Origin: Kosmotoga olearia TBF 19.5.1
GTDB taxonomy: Bacteria > Thermotogota > Thermotogae > Petrotogales > Kosmotogaceae
DNA length: 64,000 bases
Assembly: GCF_000023325.1 (NCBI RefSeq)
Contig: NC_012785.1
Location: 1,116,001-1,180,000, forward strand
Direction of reading: 5' to 3'
This document shows, piece by piece, positions 43,193 through 52,890 of this stretch. Each line of letters starts with the position of its first letter. Positions within the stretch are counted from its first letter, which is position 1. A program made the translations under genes and the position numbers. The notes beneath the pieces are model-generated. The model had not been told where the DNA came from and searched no databases. It saw only the letters and a program-made list of their open reading frames with translations.

Positions 43193-43693
43193 TTATCCCT
43201 CTAAGTAGATACTTCCATTTGACGCTACATTGACGTATAAGATTAAATCATCTAATTCAACAGATTTCGCCATGATGGTAACATCATCGTGAATGAATGA
43301 GAACTCTTCGGTAGGTACAAAGTGGACTCTACCAAAACGCATGTAAAGTTCGGTGATATGTGATCCTGTTACGGGTCTTCCAATGGTGGCAGAAACGCCG
43401 CGAAGAAAAAGGTACTCGAGTTCCTCGGGGGTTGGGAATCTTTTATCCAGAAACAAAACCTCATTTTCTACGGTTCCCAGGACAACTATCTCCTGTGACA
43501 GGTCAACCAGAGGCGCTCCCTCCAGTTTTTCATATTTTGCAAACAATTCAAGAGAGGTGCAGGTAAAACAAAAAGCTTTTCCAGCGTAAGATATAAGATC
43601 CGAAGGCTTCAGGAGCCTTAGAATTTTTCGGGATACAGGGTATTTTATTCTGACGGTAGGTTTTGTCAATATTCTCGCTCCCTCAGAGATCAT
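43193..43693 (-). CDS. Unrecognised protein of the MoxR/VWA operon (166 residues)
   Basis: A soluble protein with beta-rich composition (EIVVLGTVENEVLFLDKRFP; SFIHDDVTIMAKSVELDDLI). I do not recognise a domain. It overlaps the preceding 287-residue gene by 11 bases and is the last of four coupled genes whose first members are a MoxR AAA ATPase and a VWA-like protein. Role probably tied to that module. Confidence 0.7.
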   Translation of the reverse strand: MISEGARILTKPTVRIKYPVSRKILRLLKPSDLISYAGKAFCFTCTSLELFAKYEKLEGAPLVDLSQEIVVLGTVENEVLFLDKRFPTPEELEYLFLRGVSATIGRPVTGSHITELYMRFGRVHFVPTEEFSFIHDDVTIMAKSVELDDLILYVNVASNGSIYLEG

Positions 43694-44546
43694 TATTCGC
43701 TACAAAGTTCTCTAAAGAATCTATCATCGTCTGGATAGCTTTAAAATAATAATGGTAGAAATGTTCAAGATTCTTCAACCAGTAGGTTGAAGCGATCAGC
43801 GGGATTTCAAACACCGTTGCTGCGGGTTTTGCAAGCTTCATATCCGGTGTGATACTTGATGGTTTCAGTGTATCGTATTTTTCAATTAATTTCGTTCTCA
43901 CAAACCTTGATAGTTCTATGATCGTTGAGATATCAATCTCTTTTCTTAGTCGTGGAATACCAAAAATTATCTTTACCCTATCCTGATACGGAAAGATAAA
44001 ACTATCGCCCCATTTGAACTGTATCCATCTGCGAAAGGTTTTGACGTATATGTCGTAGAGTTCATCATCTATTTCTTTTGCCAGGCGCAGGTATCCTTTA
44101 CCGGAAATCGAATCCTTTAGAATCTCTCTTTTCAGCAACCGCTCATTTCCTAAATATGAGATGAAATACAACCTTAGAGGTGCCTGAAGGATTGTTCTGA
44201 CAATCTTTAGCTCCGTGGATTCTGGAAAAAGGTTACGATAGAGTTCCATGAGGGGTTCTGATACCTTTGATTCTTCTACTCGATAAATGGAACTTGTGGT
44301 TTCATAAGGCGATGTTGAAGAAATCGCAAAAAATCCCCTTCCTTCTGAATCCACAAAAAGTGAAAGTACCGGGAACATTTCAAGTTCGTCCTGTACTATC
44401 GTGGTGAGGAAATGCCCAAAACTCGTTTCGAGCACATCTTCCTTGTTTTTTAACAACTTGGCTTCTTCTTTGAACTCGAGTTCAAGTTCTACGTAGTACT
44501 TTTCTAAAATACCTTTGATTGACTCTGGTCCTTCGAACAATATCAT
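43683..44546 (-). CDS. Unrecognised protein of the MoxR/VWA operon (287 residues)
   Basis: A soluble protein with charged helices (KYYVELELEFKEEAKLLKNK; DDELYDIYVKTFRRWIQFKW) and a hydrophobic patch near the end (PAATVFEIPLIASTYWLKN). No domain is recognised. The start ATG 44546 overlaps the stop of the VWA gene (ATGA). It is conserved in position here, between the VWA protein and the 166-residue protein. Confidence 0.7.
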   Translation of the reverse strand: MILFEGPESIKGILEKYYVELELEFKEEAKLLKNKEDVLETSFGHFLTTIVQDELEMFPVLSLFVDSEGRGFFAISSTSPYETTSSIYRVEESKVSEPLMELYRNLFPESTELKIVRTILQAPLRLYFISYLGNERLLKREILKDSISGKGYLRLAKEIDDELYDIYVKTFRRWIQFKWGDSFIFPYQDRVKIIFGIPRLRKEIDISTIIELSRFVRTKLIEKYDTLKPSSITPDMKLAKPAATVFEIPLIASTYWLKNLEHFYHYYFKAIQTMIDSLENFVANNDL

Positions 44547-45736
44547 CTTAATACCACCACCGATGAACGACCATAAACTTCTTTTGCTTCTTCCACAAAT
44601 TCTTTATTACACTGCCTGGATAAAACGAAAAGAACCTTGCGCTTTACCAGAGGCAAATCAGTGTAACCATCGGTGAAAACTATGATACCTTCAGGTCTCA
44701 GGTTTTCCTGGGCGTAATCGATGGCTGGTTGTAGGTCAGTTTCACCGCGCCCTATGAGTTTCAAATCTTTCCACATTCCTTTACCGTATTTCATTACAGA
44801 TTGCACGGTTTCATCTACCTGAACAAGCCAGATCCGCGAATCCGTCAATCTTGTGACAATATCTATTTCACTGAAAAAGGCATTGAATTCGTCTTCAATT
44901 ATGCTTCCGCTGGTATCGAGAACGACAACAATTTTTGCCGCGTAATCGTTTCGCCACCCCGGTTGATCGTCGTATCTTCTATTTGGTCTCAAAGGGGTTC
45001 GATATCTTCCAACGTGTACCGATGAACCAAAGAATCGTCTGATCATCGTTCGCCAATCGAGTATTGGCCTATCGAGGAATAAAGTTACAACATGCTCCAG
45101 GCCTTCAGGAAGACCGTCTTTTGCCTTTCTGTAGGTTTCCGCAACAACGTTATTCAACAATTCCTGAACGAATTCTTTTGGGAGCTCGAAGTTTCCGAAG
45201 TCCTCGTGAGAATCGGTTTTTTCAAGGTTGGTCTCTATGAGCTCGAGGTCTATCGTTTTATTCTTTTTCATGAATTCTACTGCCCAATCGTGGTAATATT
45301 CAGCGGTTTGGTTTGGTAGAAATGCCGGTGGAGCAATGAACATTCTCTCATTATCTGTTCCGCACCCTTCCATCAAAAGTTCATCAAGGGGAAGGCTGAA
45401 AGCGTCGAGAACGGGTATGAATTGATTTATAGCTGCGTCCATGCATAAGTCCCAGAGTAGTCTGTCTCTTTTTTCCTTTACCGGTATCAAAATGTGGCCG
45501 TTGACTATATGAAGGGCCTCATGTTCAAGCAAGGCAACAACAAGTTCTAACGGTTTGTCTCTTAGTACTTCCGGATTGTACAGAAGTTGTAGATTACCTC
45601 TCGATGAAACCCTGAGCTTGAATGTCCTGACGGTGGAACTCCGAACTCTTTCTATAAATAAAAACAAATAGTTGTAAAAGGGACTTCTTCTTCCCAGCTC
45701 TATGACCGCTTCTTCGACGATATCCCTTCTAAACAA
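44543..45736 (-). CDS. VWA-like metallopeptidase-domain protein (DUF2201 type)
   Basis: A 397-residue protein. The N-terminal domain has the zinc-peptidase-like HEALHIVNGH near residue 80, and the C-terminal domain a VWA-like core VVVLDTSGSI (MIDAS DxSxS) followed by IIVFTDGYTDL. Such proteins pair with MoxR AAA ATPases and are thought to help assemble or activate metalloproteins. I start at TTG 45736, four bases after the MoxR stop, because GAGGGAG lies seven bases upstream; longer readings overlap MoxR. Confidence 0.82.
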   Translation of the reverse strand: MFRRDIVEEAVIELGRRSPFYNYLFLFIERVRSSTVRTFKLRVSSRGNLQLLYNPEVLRDKPLELVVALLEHEALHIVNGHILIPVKEKRDRLLWDLCMDAAINQFIPVLDAFSLPLDELLMEGCGTDNERMFIAPPAFLPNQTAEYYHDWAVEFMKKNKTIDLELIETNLEKTDSHEDFGNFELPKEFVQELLNNVVAETYRKAKDGLPEGLEHVVTLFLDRPILDWRTMIRRFFGSSVHVGRYRTPLRPNRRYDDQPGWRNDYAAKIVVVLDTSGSIIEDEFNAFFSEIDIVTRLTDSRIWLVQVDETVQSVMKYGKGMWKDLKLIGRGETDLQPAIDYAQENLRPEGIIVFTDGYTDLPLVKRKVLFVLSRQCNKEFVEEAKEVYGRSSVVVLR

Positions 45737-45737
45737 A

Positions 45738-46826
45738 TCAATTCTCCCTCTTTTCAAGATAGTTGAGGACATCGGAATCTGTTGCCAGTTCTTCCAGTAA
45801 ATTCTCAAAAAAGACTCTTTTTAAACCCTTTTCGTTTTCGAGTTGATAAGCGATGTGCCTTATTATGGCGAAGAAAGAATCTCTCGGAATAACCTTGCTC
45901 AACTTGAGGAGGTTAGAAGCTATCCTTGGTACACGTTCAAAGTATTCCTGAACCGCTTTATCATCGAGTTCAGATAGGAACTTCGTCAGTCTCGATACCA
46001 TCGCGCTTACACCTGAAATATCCAGAGAAGACAATCGATTTAGCAATGGTTCGTCTAACTCAAGAAGAATCTCTTCTGCTTTGGGTAGCAGCTGTTTTCC
46101 ACTTATCTGATCGATGAACGTTCTCGCTGCTTCTGGGCCGAGAATTCCGGCTGCAAGTACGTAACCGTATTTCTTGAGATCTTCAGAGCTAAAGGTTTTT
46201 AAAACCCTGCCGAGTTTATACCAGCTTCTTGGACTGGGACGAAGCTCCAGCCTCATGGAGACTATTGTATCCCTTGATAAAAATTCAGGATATTCCTTTA
46301 TGAACTCATTGATTTCATTCGGAACTCCAACCTTTTTTGCCCATTCTATCCATTCCGTCGGTGTAGGTGTGATTTCAAGATGGAAAAAGCGAGACATGAA
46401 GGCAGGGTCGGTTATCAATTCGACCTGGTCGTATTCTTCATCTGGCGGGTTTGCCGCTGCCATTATCCAGCAACCCTCCGGAAGGAGATGATTGTGTATC
46501 CTTCTATCTATAAGAAGCTGCATGATAGCGTTTCTTATAGATCTATGTGCCCTGTTTATTTCATCTATCATAAGAATGACATTTCCATTTTCCGGCCACC
46601 AATCAGGTTTGAGGAAAACAGTTTTATTTTCATCTCGTGCAGGAAGACCTATCAGGTCTCCAGGCTCCATTTGTGAGATAACAAGTATTATGAGCTCTCT
46701 ACCAGTTTCCTCCGCTATCTCCCTTGCAAGATCTGTTTTTCCGACACCGAAGTGCCCCCATACGAGAGGTATTTCTCCGGCCTCCATTATCTTTTTGCTC
46801 AGATATTTTACCTCTTCGACTCTCAA
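45738..46826 (-). CDS. MoxR-family AAA ATPase
   Basis: A 362-residue AAA+ protein: Walker A GHFGVGKTDLA, Walker B VILMIDEINRA, sensor 1 MAAANPPDEEYDQ and a helical C-terminal half. MoxR ATPases act with VWA proteins to activate partner enzymes. TTG 46826 has GGAGGGATAGAT upstream. First gene of the four-gene operon ending at 43193. Confidence 0.88.
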   Translation of the reverse strand: MRVEEVKYLSKKIMEAGEIPLVWGHFGVGKTDLAREIAEETGRELIILVISQMEPGDLIGLPARDENKTVFLKPDWWPENGNVILMIDEINRAHRSIRNAIMQLLIDRRIHNHLLPEGCWIMAAANPPDEEYDQVELITDPAFMSRFFHLEITPTPTEWIEWAKKVGVPNEINEFIKEYPEFLSRDTIVSMRLELRPSPRSWYKLGRVLKTFSSEDLKKYGYVLAAGILGPEAARTFIDQISGKQLLPKAEEILLELDEPLLNRLSSLDISGVSAMVSRLTKFLSELDDKAVQEYFERVPRIASNLLKLSKVIPRDSFFAIIRHIAYQLENEKGLKRVFFENLLEELATDSDVLNYLEKREN

Positions 46827-46893
46827 ATCTATCCCTCCAGGAATTGCCAATGTACTTCTAAAAACTAGCTTAATTTTACTGCAAAACAGTGCT

Positions 46894-48523
46894 CTAATCC
46901 TCATTATAGCACAAGATTTTTAACGACCACCATGCGCTTGTTACCCACAGGGTAACGGGAATAAGCACCCCAAAGAAGATCTTCATTTGAGGTGTTTCTG
47001 GAATCCTCAAGAATTTGAGAAAGGTTCCCAGACCATCCGTAACATATAAAGTTAAAGGAAGGGATGTAAAAAGAGGTATGACACTGCTGAACAGAAAAGA
47101 AACAATAGCTCCTGTTATGGTGAGAGCTTTGAACACATTCTTGCTTTCGCCTGTCCCGTGGTGTTTTTCGAGTGTTCCTCCAACAAGGGAGAGTACAAAA
47201 ATTGTAGGAATCATGAAAGGTGTGAACAGCCTCAGGAAGTTGCTTATGCTTGGAATTTTGATCGTAAGGTACTGATAGATGCCAAAGACAATTAGCGAAT
47301 AAATGAAAGTTATAATCAATGCTTTTGCCAGTACCGGTTTTATGCCCTTTCGCGGCAGTGCTGCATTATAATCGCCAACCTGCCTTTCGAAGGCAGAAAT
47401 GGCCGTTGAGGAGATCGTTGTGTAGTTGCATATGAGGAAGATCAGCAGGCTCAAAAGCTGCAGTATCCCTCCTCCCCTTAACAAAGACGGATTTGTCAGA
47501 ACTATCGCTGGAATAAAAAAGGTTGGATACAAAAAGGCGAAAGCCAGCTTTGGCTCCCTAAGGATTAAAAGCAGATCCTTTCTGAGAAATGCCAAGAAAG
47601 GCAAAGGCATGTACAATCCTCTGAATCCTCTGCGGTATTTCTCCCCTGTGAACTTGACCACAAACGATTCAGGGTCTTTCTGTATAGCGCAATATTCAGG
47701 AGCTCTAAAGCTCTAAATACCAATCCGGTGTATGCAAGAAACAGTATCCGTTCTTTTAATCCCCGGTTAACGCGTTCACGAAGGGAGACCAGGGCAGGTG
47801 TTTTTGGGCAACGAGTGTCTGGAGATTCTTCAATTTCTCAGCAACTTCCAGAGGCTGGGCAATATCTATCGCTGAAAAGTCCATCAATCTCAAGGTAAAG
47901 ACGAAGGCAAGGAGGGTGATCCCCGTCATGAGGGTTGATATCACCTTCATAAAACGTCCCCTGGCTATGAAAACGATCCCGAATGATATCATTGTGGCTA
48001 TTGCGAAGATGAAGAGGATATATATCAGGAGAAGCATGACGGAGATCCAGAAACGTGTCCCAACAAAACCGAGCCCATAGAGAGCACTCAAGAACACGGG
48101 GACGAATAGAGTTATCGGTAATCCACCGGTTGCAAGGACTTCCAGCAACTGTACCTTAAAGATCGTTGTTGATTTCACGGGTGTCGTTCTGAGGAACTGA
48201 AGGCGTTCTGAAAAAAACAGGTTCGATATGGTAACAGGAAGTTCGCTTCCCAGCATGATGATGAATATGATTGAGGACAAAAACGAGATGATAATGCGCT
48301 CAAAATCAATCCCGGCAAGCTCATCGAGTTGCCCGGAAAGACCGGCAATTTTCTGAAAGCTGGGTATAAACACCTCTGTCAAGTAAAAGAGAAAGGGGAC
48401 AGCAAGAAAAACTAAAAGAGCAAAAGTTGTTATAATTACTGCGAGCCCTTTTATTCCGTAGCGGGATAGCATATGGAATTTTTCCTTTGATCTCCACTTT
48501 ATAAGAGAAAGAAAGATTTTCAT
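46894..48523 (-). pseudogene. ABC-2-type permease gene with two frameshifts
   Basis: From ATG 48523 a membrane protein of 255 residues runs to TAA 47756 (PWSPFVNALTG at the end). In the next frame, LKERILFLAYTGLVFRALEL continues; in the third frame, from about 47670, QKDPESFVVKFTGEKYRRGF and another 245 membrane-rich residues follow to 46894. Loss of one G in a GGGG run and one further base explain both breaks. The whole product of about 540 residues would be a large ABC permease. No ATPase gene is next to it. Confidence 0.7.
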
Positions 48524-48550
48524 ACTTTAATTTTACCCGAGGTACAGAAT

Positions 48551-48871
48551 ATGTGGATTATAATTTTGCTCTTTGGAATCACTTTAGTGGTTGCTCTTTT
48601 AGTTAAAGGTTATCAGGAGCCGGATGAAGAAACTGATCTTGCCGATTTGGGCACGTTCGATATAACATTTTCACCCCACGCACTGAAACGAATAAAGGAA
48701 AGAGAGATCAATCCTGAGGAGATAATAAAACTCCTGAAGGATAAAGATTCTCATGCTGAAATAGAAGCAGGTGGAAGGATAAAAGTGACAAACGGAGATT
48801 TGACCGTTATAATTACCAAGAACGGATCATCGCTTTACGTACTCACAGTCTTTTGGGAAGAGACAAAATAG
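48551..48871 (+). CDS. Membrane-anchored DUF4258-like protein
   Basis: A 106-residue protein with one N-terminal membrane helix (WIIILLFGITLVVALLV) and a soluble part with FSPHALKRIKEREINPEEII, then LTVIITKNGSSLYVLTVFW. The latter resembles DUF4258, a family of toxin-like or RNA-binding domains. The fusion to a membrane anchor is unusual. Divergent from the ABC-2 pseudogene by 27 bases. Confidence 0.65.
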   Translation: MWIIILLFGITLVVALLVKGYQEPDEETDLADLGTFDITFSPHALKRIKEREINPEEIIKLLKDKDSHAEIEAGGRIKVTNGDLTVIITKNGSSLYVLTVFWEETK

Positions 48872-48907
48872 TGTTAAATCACTGAATTTACTGGTGGGAG
48901 GTTTGTT

Positions 48908-49663
48908 ATGAAGAATTTTTTTGGGCCTGTGTTGCTGTTTTTGGTTTTGCTCTTTGCTTCCTGTCATCCAATTGATAACCCAATTGACGGTGATGGCCTG
49001 ATTCTTTTTGACGAAGGTCACGCCCAGACAGCCGGGAATGCTGATTGGGTGATCGACGGAGGATATTCGGAATTCGCGGATGCCCTCAAAGAAAAAGGGT
49101 ATTCAGTTGAAAGTACCGATGATCCTTTTGATTATTCCACACTTGCACGTTATGATGTCGTTATTATCCCTGAGCCCAATATCCGATTTAGCTCTGATGA
49201 AATAAGTGCGCTGAAACGATACGTTGAAAATGGTGGAAGTGTCTTCTTCATTGGAAACCATAGCGGAGCAGACAGGAATAATGACGGCTGGGATCCGGTT
49301 GAGATCTTCAATGAGGTTGTTAATGATGATTTTGGATTTAGATTTGACAGCAATACCGTCAGCGAGGACCCAATTGAAGATATTTTAGTAACACCGATTA
49401 CTTACGGTGTGAATGCAGTAGGAATGTGGGCTGGCAGTACCATAACCATTATCAATGATTCAAAGGTCCATGTTGCTATTAGGGCTTATGAGAAGCCTTA
49501 TGTTGTTTATGGTTATTACGGAAGCGGAAAATTTGTAGCGATTGGTGACAGCTCGCCCTTTGACGATGGGGATGGCGATCCCGGAGACAATCTCTACGAT
49601 AATTGGTATGATTATGATGATAGCGTTCTGGCTGTGAATATCGTTGATTGGTTGAGCAAGTAA
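48908..49663 (+). CDS. Lipoprotein with a GATase/DUF4350-like domain
   Basis: A 251-residue lipoprotein: MKNFFGPVLLFLVLLFASC with lipobox before C19. The mature part (LILFDEGHAQTAGNADWVID; FDYSTLARYDVVIIPEPNIR; ALKRYVENGGSVFFIGNHSG) has the strand-helix order of ThuA or GATase-1-like folds as in DUF4350 and glycan-handling proteins. An acidic C-terminal run (DDGDGDPGDNLYDN) could bind calcium. GGGAGG upstream of ATG. Function unknown. Confidence 0.65.
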   Translation: MKNFFGPVLLFLVLLFASCHPIDNPIDGDGLILFDEGHAQTAGNADWVIDGGYSEFADALKEKGYSVESTDDPFDYSTLARYDVVIIPEPNIRFSSDEISALKRYVENGGSVFFIGNHSGADRNNDGWDPVEIFNEVVNDDFGFRFDSNTVSEDPIEDILVTPITYGVNAVGMWAGSTITIINDSKVHVAIRAYEKPYVVYGYYGSGKFVAIGDSSPFDDGDGDPGDNLYDNWYDYDDSVLAVNIVDWLSK

Positions 49664-50054
49664 GGGAAAAACTGTTTTGTGAAAGAGTTTAGTCAACGAG
49701 AGAGAATAATTATGTATGTAGCATTTAGTTTATGTGGCAGCACTGTCTGCAATAAAAAGGTGTAATATTTTAAAAACCATCCCAAATTCGTAGTAGAAGA
49801 AATAAAAGCATACTAAAATAATTCAGTTAAAAAGGGGATTTCCGAAGAGTAGCGTCACGGCGCTAAAAGATGGAAAACAAAGGTGATGGATATAATATAT
49901 TTGAAAGTGTTGCTAAACGGAGTATAATAGATTAAGAGTCACATGATTTTGATGAATTCTTACGAGTTGCGATTCAATCCCTGACTTTGTTTTTCAAGGA
50001 ATTTATGCTTGACGAAAAGAGTTTAACCATACCACATAGAGGGGGGGAAATTAG
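49664..50054. other. Intergenic region upstream of the cohesin/papain pair
   Basis: 391 bases without a convincing gene. AGCGTCACGGCGCT near 49850 is a short hairpin, and a promoter-like pair lies at 49901-49928. The rest is AT-rich leader sequence ending at a strong GAGGGGGG site before 50055. Confidence 0.5.
49901..49928 (+). promoter_or_regulatory. Sigma-70-type promoter for the cohesin/papain genes
   Basis: TTGAAA (49901) and TATAAT (49923) are 16 bases apart, a near-consensus sigma-70 pair, 127 bases upstream of the lipoprotein gene. Confidence 0.6.
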
Positions 50055-51392
50055 GTGAAAAGGATTTACTTGATTTTGGCTCTTTTGGTTGTTTTAGTAC
50101 TTTCGAGTTGTATGCTTTTCAAGAATGATCCACCACTTATTTCACTTCACAGTACAGTTACGGAGGGGCAGGAAATTGCTCCAAAGACGATGGTTAGTTT
50201 TTCCTGGTCAGTATTGGATTCCGCAGACGATCCCCTTACGGTTAAATTTACCCTGAAAAAAGATGGCGAAGTGATTTTAGAAGAAGCGGGGATCAATGAA
50301 AAAACCGTGGCTATAGAAGAAGAAGGGCATTATACGGTTGTAATAACTGCTAACGACGGAAAGAATGTAACCACTGAAGAATTGAACTTTAAAGCAACGA
50401 ACCTGGTCACGGAGCTTTATCAGTCAGACAGTGGCCTCATATATTTAGACAGGAATCAATGGTTTGATTATGCTGAAGATGCTGAAGGTGACATCTTAAT
50501 TCGTTTTTACAAGGCAGAGGTTGATGAAACGGGAGAGGGTACCTATACTCGCATAAGATTGAACCTGGTTGATACGGACGGAGATGGATTGGGAGATGCC
50601 TGGGAAGAAATACCGAATGATCGTCCGGATCTGCAAGACTGGATTTCTTGCCCAGCAACTCTCACAGCATACGATACAACCTGGCAATTCTATCAGTTGA
50701 TGTACGGTGAGGATTTCATACGCTGTAGATATTATGGAACCAGCGGTACTTATCAAGGTTACGTGTTAGTGGACACTTTAGCAGAGGTTGGGTTCGAACT
50801 TGGAGTCCCCTATTCAAGGTATATTTACATGGATACCCCATATGGTCCCATTGGGGATTATAAAGGGTTCATGTTGAGGGAGAGGTATGATTCGGATTCA
50901 AAACCTGTTTTTAGTATTGAAGCCACACCTACCAGTGTCTCTACCGGTGCTACATTCACAGTGAAGGTCGTTGGGAAAAATGTAGCGGATTTTGCAAAGC
51001 TTTATGATACAAGGTACATGCAGCTTTCCCTCTGGAAGGATAGTGGAATAACGCTCGAGAGCGTTGATTTTAGCGACTTTATGGATGGTTTTGCCGATGT
51101 TTCCGCATACAATGTTAACGACAACTCAGTAACCCTTTATAAAGGTTTTACCGTTGATAAGGATGAACCGGAAGAAGCCTCGGATGTTTTTGCTGTTTTG
51201 ACCTTTAAAGTCAACGATGACTTTGATGGTTCCGAGATTTCCCTTGGCTTGGCGTATGAAGGTTGGTGGACAGGTTATGGCGATTATGTTGACCTGCCCA
51301 ATCCGATTTTTAGGGATAAAGACAACAAAGCGCTTGATGGGTTCGTAATTGACTACGTTCCGGTAACAGTAAGCGTTGAGTCAGCGGACTAA
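50055..51392 (+). CDS. Lipoprotein with cohesin-like domain
   Basis: A 445-residue lipoprotein (MKRIYLILALLVVLVLSSC, lipobox). Residues about 30-115 look like an Ig/PKD-type domain (LISLHSTVTEGQEIAPKTMV, VVITANDGKNVTTEELNF). Residues about 290-440 follow the cohesin pattern: FSIEATPTSVSTGATFTVKV, LQLSLWKD-type strand, ITLESVDFSDF, then FAVLTFKVNDDFDGSEISLG. Cohesins hold dockerin proteins. The next gene ends in a dockerin, so the pair probably docks on the cell surface. The cohesin call is by eye; related carbohydrate-binding folds remain possible. GTG-free start, strong GGGGGG site. Confidence 0.65.
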   Translation: MKRIYLILALLVVLVLSSCMLFKNDPPLISLHSTVTEGQEIAPKTMVSFSWSVLDSADDPLTVKFTLKKDGEVILEEAGINEKTVAIEEEGHYTVVITANDGKNVTTEELNFKATNLVTELYQSDSGLIYLDRNQWFDYAEDAEGDILIRFYKAEVDETGEGTYTRIRLNLVDTDGDGLGDAWEEIPNDRPDLQDWISCPATLTAYDTTWQFYQLMYGEDFIRCRYYGTSGTYQGYVLVDTLAEVGFELGVPYSRYIYMDTPYGPIGDYKGFMLRERYDSDSKPVFSIEATPTSVSTGATFTVKVVGKNVADFAKLYDTRYMQLSLWKDSGITLESVDFSDFMDGFADVSAYNVNDNSVTLYKGFTVDKDEPEEASDVFAVLTFKVNDDFDGSEISLGLAYEGWWTGYGDYVDLPNPIFRDKDNKALDGFVIDYVPVTVSVESAD

Positions 51393-51404
51393 GGGGGTGA
51401 AGAC

Positions 51405-52871
51405 ATGAGGCGAACAATTCTTTTGCTTATCGTGGTGTTGGCTATTGTTTCAATAGGATTGGCTGATTTGAAGTCCGAGGCTTCTGCTAACCAGTCAATC
51501 ATAAACGAGTCGATTAGATCCGCTGGCCTATTGTGGAATGCAGGGCTTAGCGAGGAATTTATAGAGAAATACGAGGCCTTTAACCTAAACAGCCTCGAGG
51601 AATTGTTTTCTAGACTCAGCGGATATGTATTCCTTCCTGGCGAGGTTCAGTTGAAAATAGATGAATATGTCAAAAAAATCTATGAGCAGGGGTTAAAAGG
51701 AAAGGTCACAATCGATGGCATGACCACGACCGATGATCTGATAATGGCTTCATACGTGTTCTTGCAACCTGAAACAGTGCCAGATGATACTTTTTACAGG
51801 ATTGAGCCTGTAAGGGATCAGTACTATCATGGCAGTTGTTGGGCTTTCGCGACGTCTGGTTCCTTTGAAAGCGCTAGAGCCGTACAGGAGCTCGGTGAAA
51901 TAGACGGGAATGCCGACAACATTTTTGATTACTCCGAGCGATGGTGTGCTTATCATAACATCGACTGGGATGTTTATTATGCTACTGGATACGAATATGT
52001 GCAGGACAGGAACAGCCTTGAGGGCGGTAATAGTTACTTCGCTATGTATAATGCTGTAAGATATGGAATGATGGAAGAACAGTATGCCCCATATTCCGAA
52101 GTTTTTATGGTTACTGACGAGGTTATACCGCTGCCTCCATCAGCGTACGGTGCTCCCAGAGTGAGGTCGTCCAAGACAATAATGATCCCGAGCGCCTATA
52201 CTTTCAAGGACTTAGGGTATACATACGAGCAATATCTTGACATTATCCAGCTAGCAATTGCAGAGTACGGTTCCCTTGCTGTATCATTTTATGTCCCTTC
52301 TGATCTTTACTATTATGAAAAGGGCATTTACACCCCTTCTCCAGGAGCATACAACACCGGAGGACATGCGGTAACGTTGGTTGGTTGGGCAAAAGCGGAA
52401 GATCTGGACGATATAGTTCTGGCGGGCAAGATAAACCCTGATGCAGCACCTGTTATCGAAGAAGAGATCGAGTCTTATGAATATTATGATCCTACGTTAG
52501 ATGCTACATTTGTCGCTGATATGTTCTGGATAATCAAAAACTCCTGGGGCTATTCCTGGGGGGATGGCGGCTACTTTGTTGTTCCTGTTATCACTGAAGA
52601 ACAATATAATAGTGAAGAAATAGGTTGGTGGCAGATAGAATCCCGTTCAATGTTTGTCCCTGTGTTTGATACCCTTGAGGAACACGCTGCCGATGATCTT
52701 GATATCAATGGAGACGGGGTCGTTAATCTTCAGGACTTCAGTGCACTGGTTAATTACATCGGTAGCGAAGATGAGGAAATAATAGCCAAATGTGACCTTT
52801 CTTACCCGAAAGATGGAGTAATAAACGGTGAAGATGTGGCTGCCTGGATATATCTTTACAACAATAGATAA
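51405..52871 (+). CDS. Secreted papain-like (C1A) cysteine protease with dockerin
   Basis: A 488-residue exported protein with signal peptide MRRTILLLIVVLAIVSIGLA. After a propeptide-like region of about 110 residues comes a papain domain: C145 in YYHGSCWAFATS, H321 in GGHAVTLVGW, N379 in IIKNSWGYSWGDGGYFVV. The C-terminal 55 residues hold two calcium-loop repeats, LDINGDGVVNLQDFSALVNY (433-452) and DLSYPKDGVINGEDVAAWIY, a type-I dockerin. It should cleave proteins outside the cell while bound to the cohesin-like lipoprotein encoded 12 bases upstream. Thermostable papain relatives with dockerins are rare. Confidence 0.88.
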   Translation: MRRTILLLIVVLAIVSIGLADLKSEASANQSIINESIRSAGLLWNAGLSEEFIEKYEAFNLNSLEELFSRLSGYVFLPGEVQLKIDEYVKKIYEQGLKGKVTIDGMTTTDDLIMASYVFLQPETVPDDTFYRIEPVRDQYYHGSCWAFATSGSFESARAVQELGEIDGNADNIFDYSERWCAYHNIDWDVYYATGYEYVQDRNSLEGGNSYFAMYNAVRYGMMEEQYAPYSEVFMVTDEVIPLPPSAYGAPRVRSSKTIMIPSAYTFKDLGYTYEQYLDIIQLAIAEYGSLAVSFYVPSDLYYYEKGIYTPSPGAYNTGGHAVTLVGWAKAEDLDDIVLAGKINPDAAPVIEEEIESYEYYDPTLDATFVADMFWIIKNSWGYSWGDGGYFVVPVITEEQYNSEEIGWWQIESRSMFVPVFDTLEEHAADDLDINGDGVVNLQDFSALVNYIGSEDEEIIAKCDLSYPKDGVINGEDVAAWIYLYNNR

Positions 52872-52890
52872 GGCAGATTTGTAGCAGATA

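Noticed and set aside
49840-49890. Possible cyclic-di-GMP or other riboswitch before the cohesin gene
   Set aside because: The short AGCG...CGCT hairpin lacks the conserved core of GEMM or other known classes.
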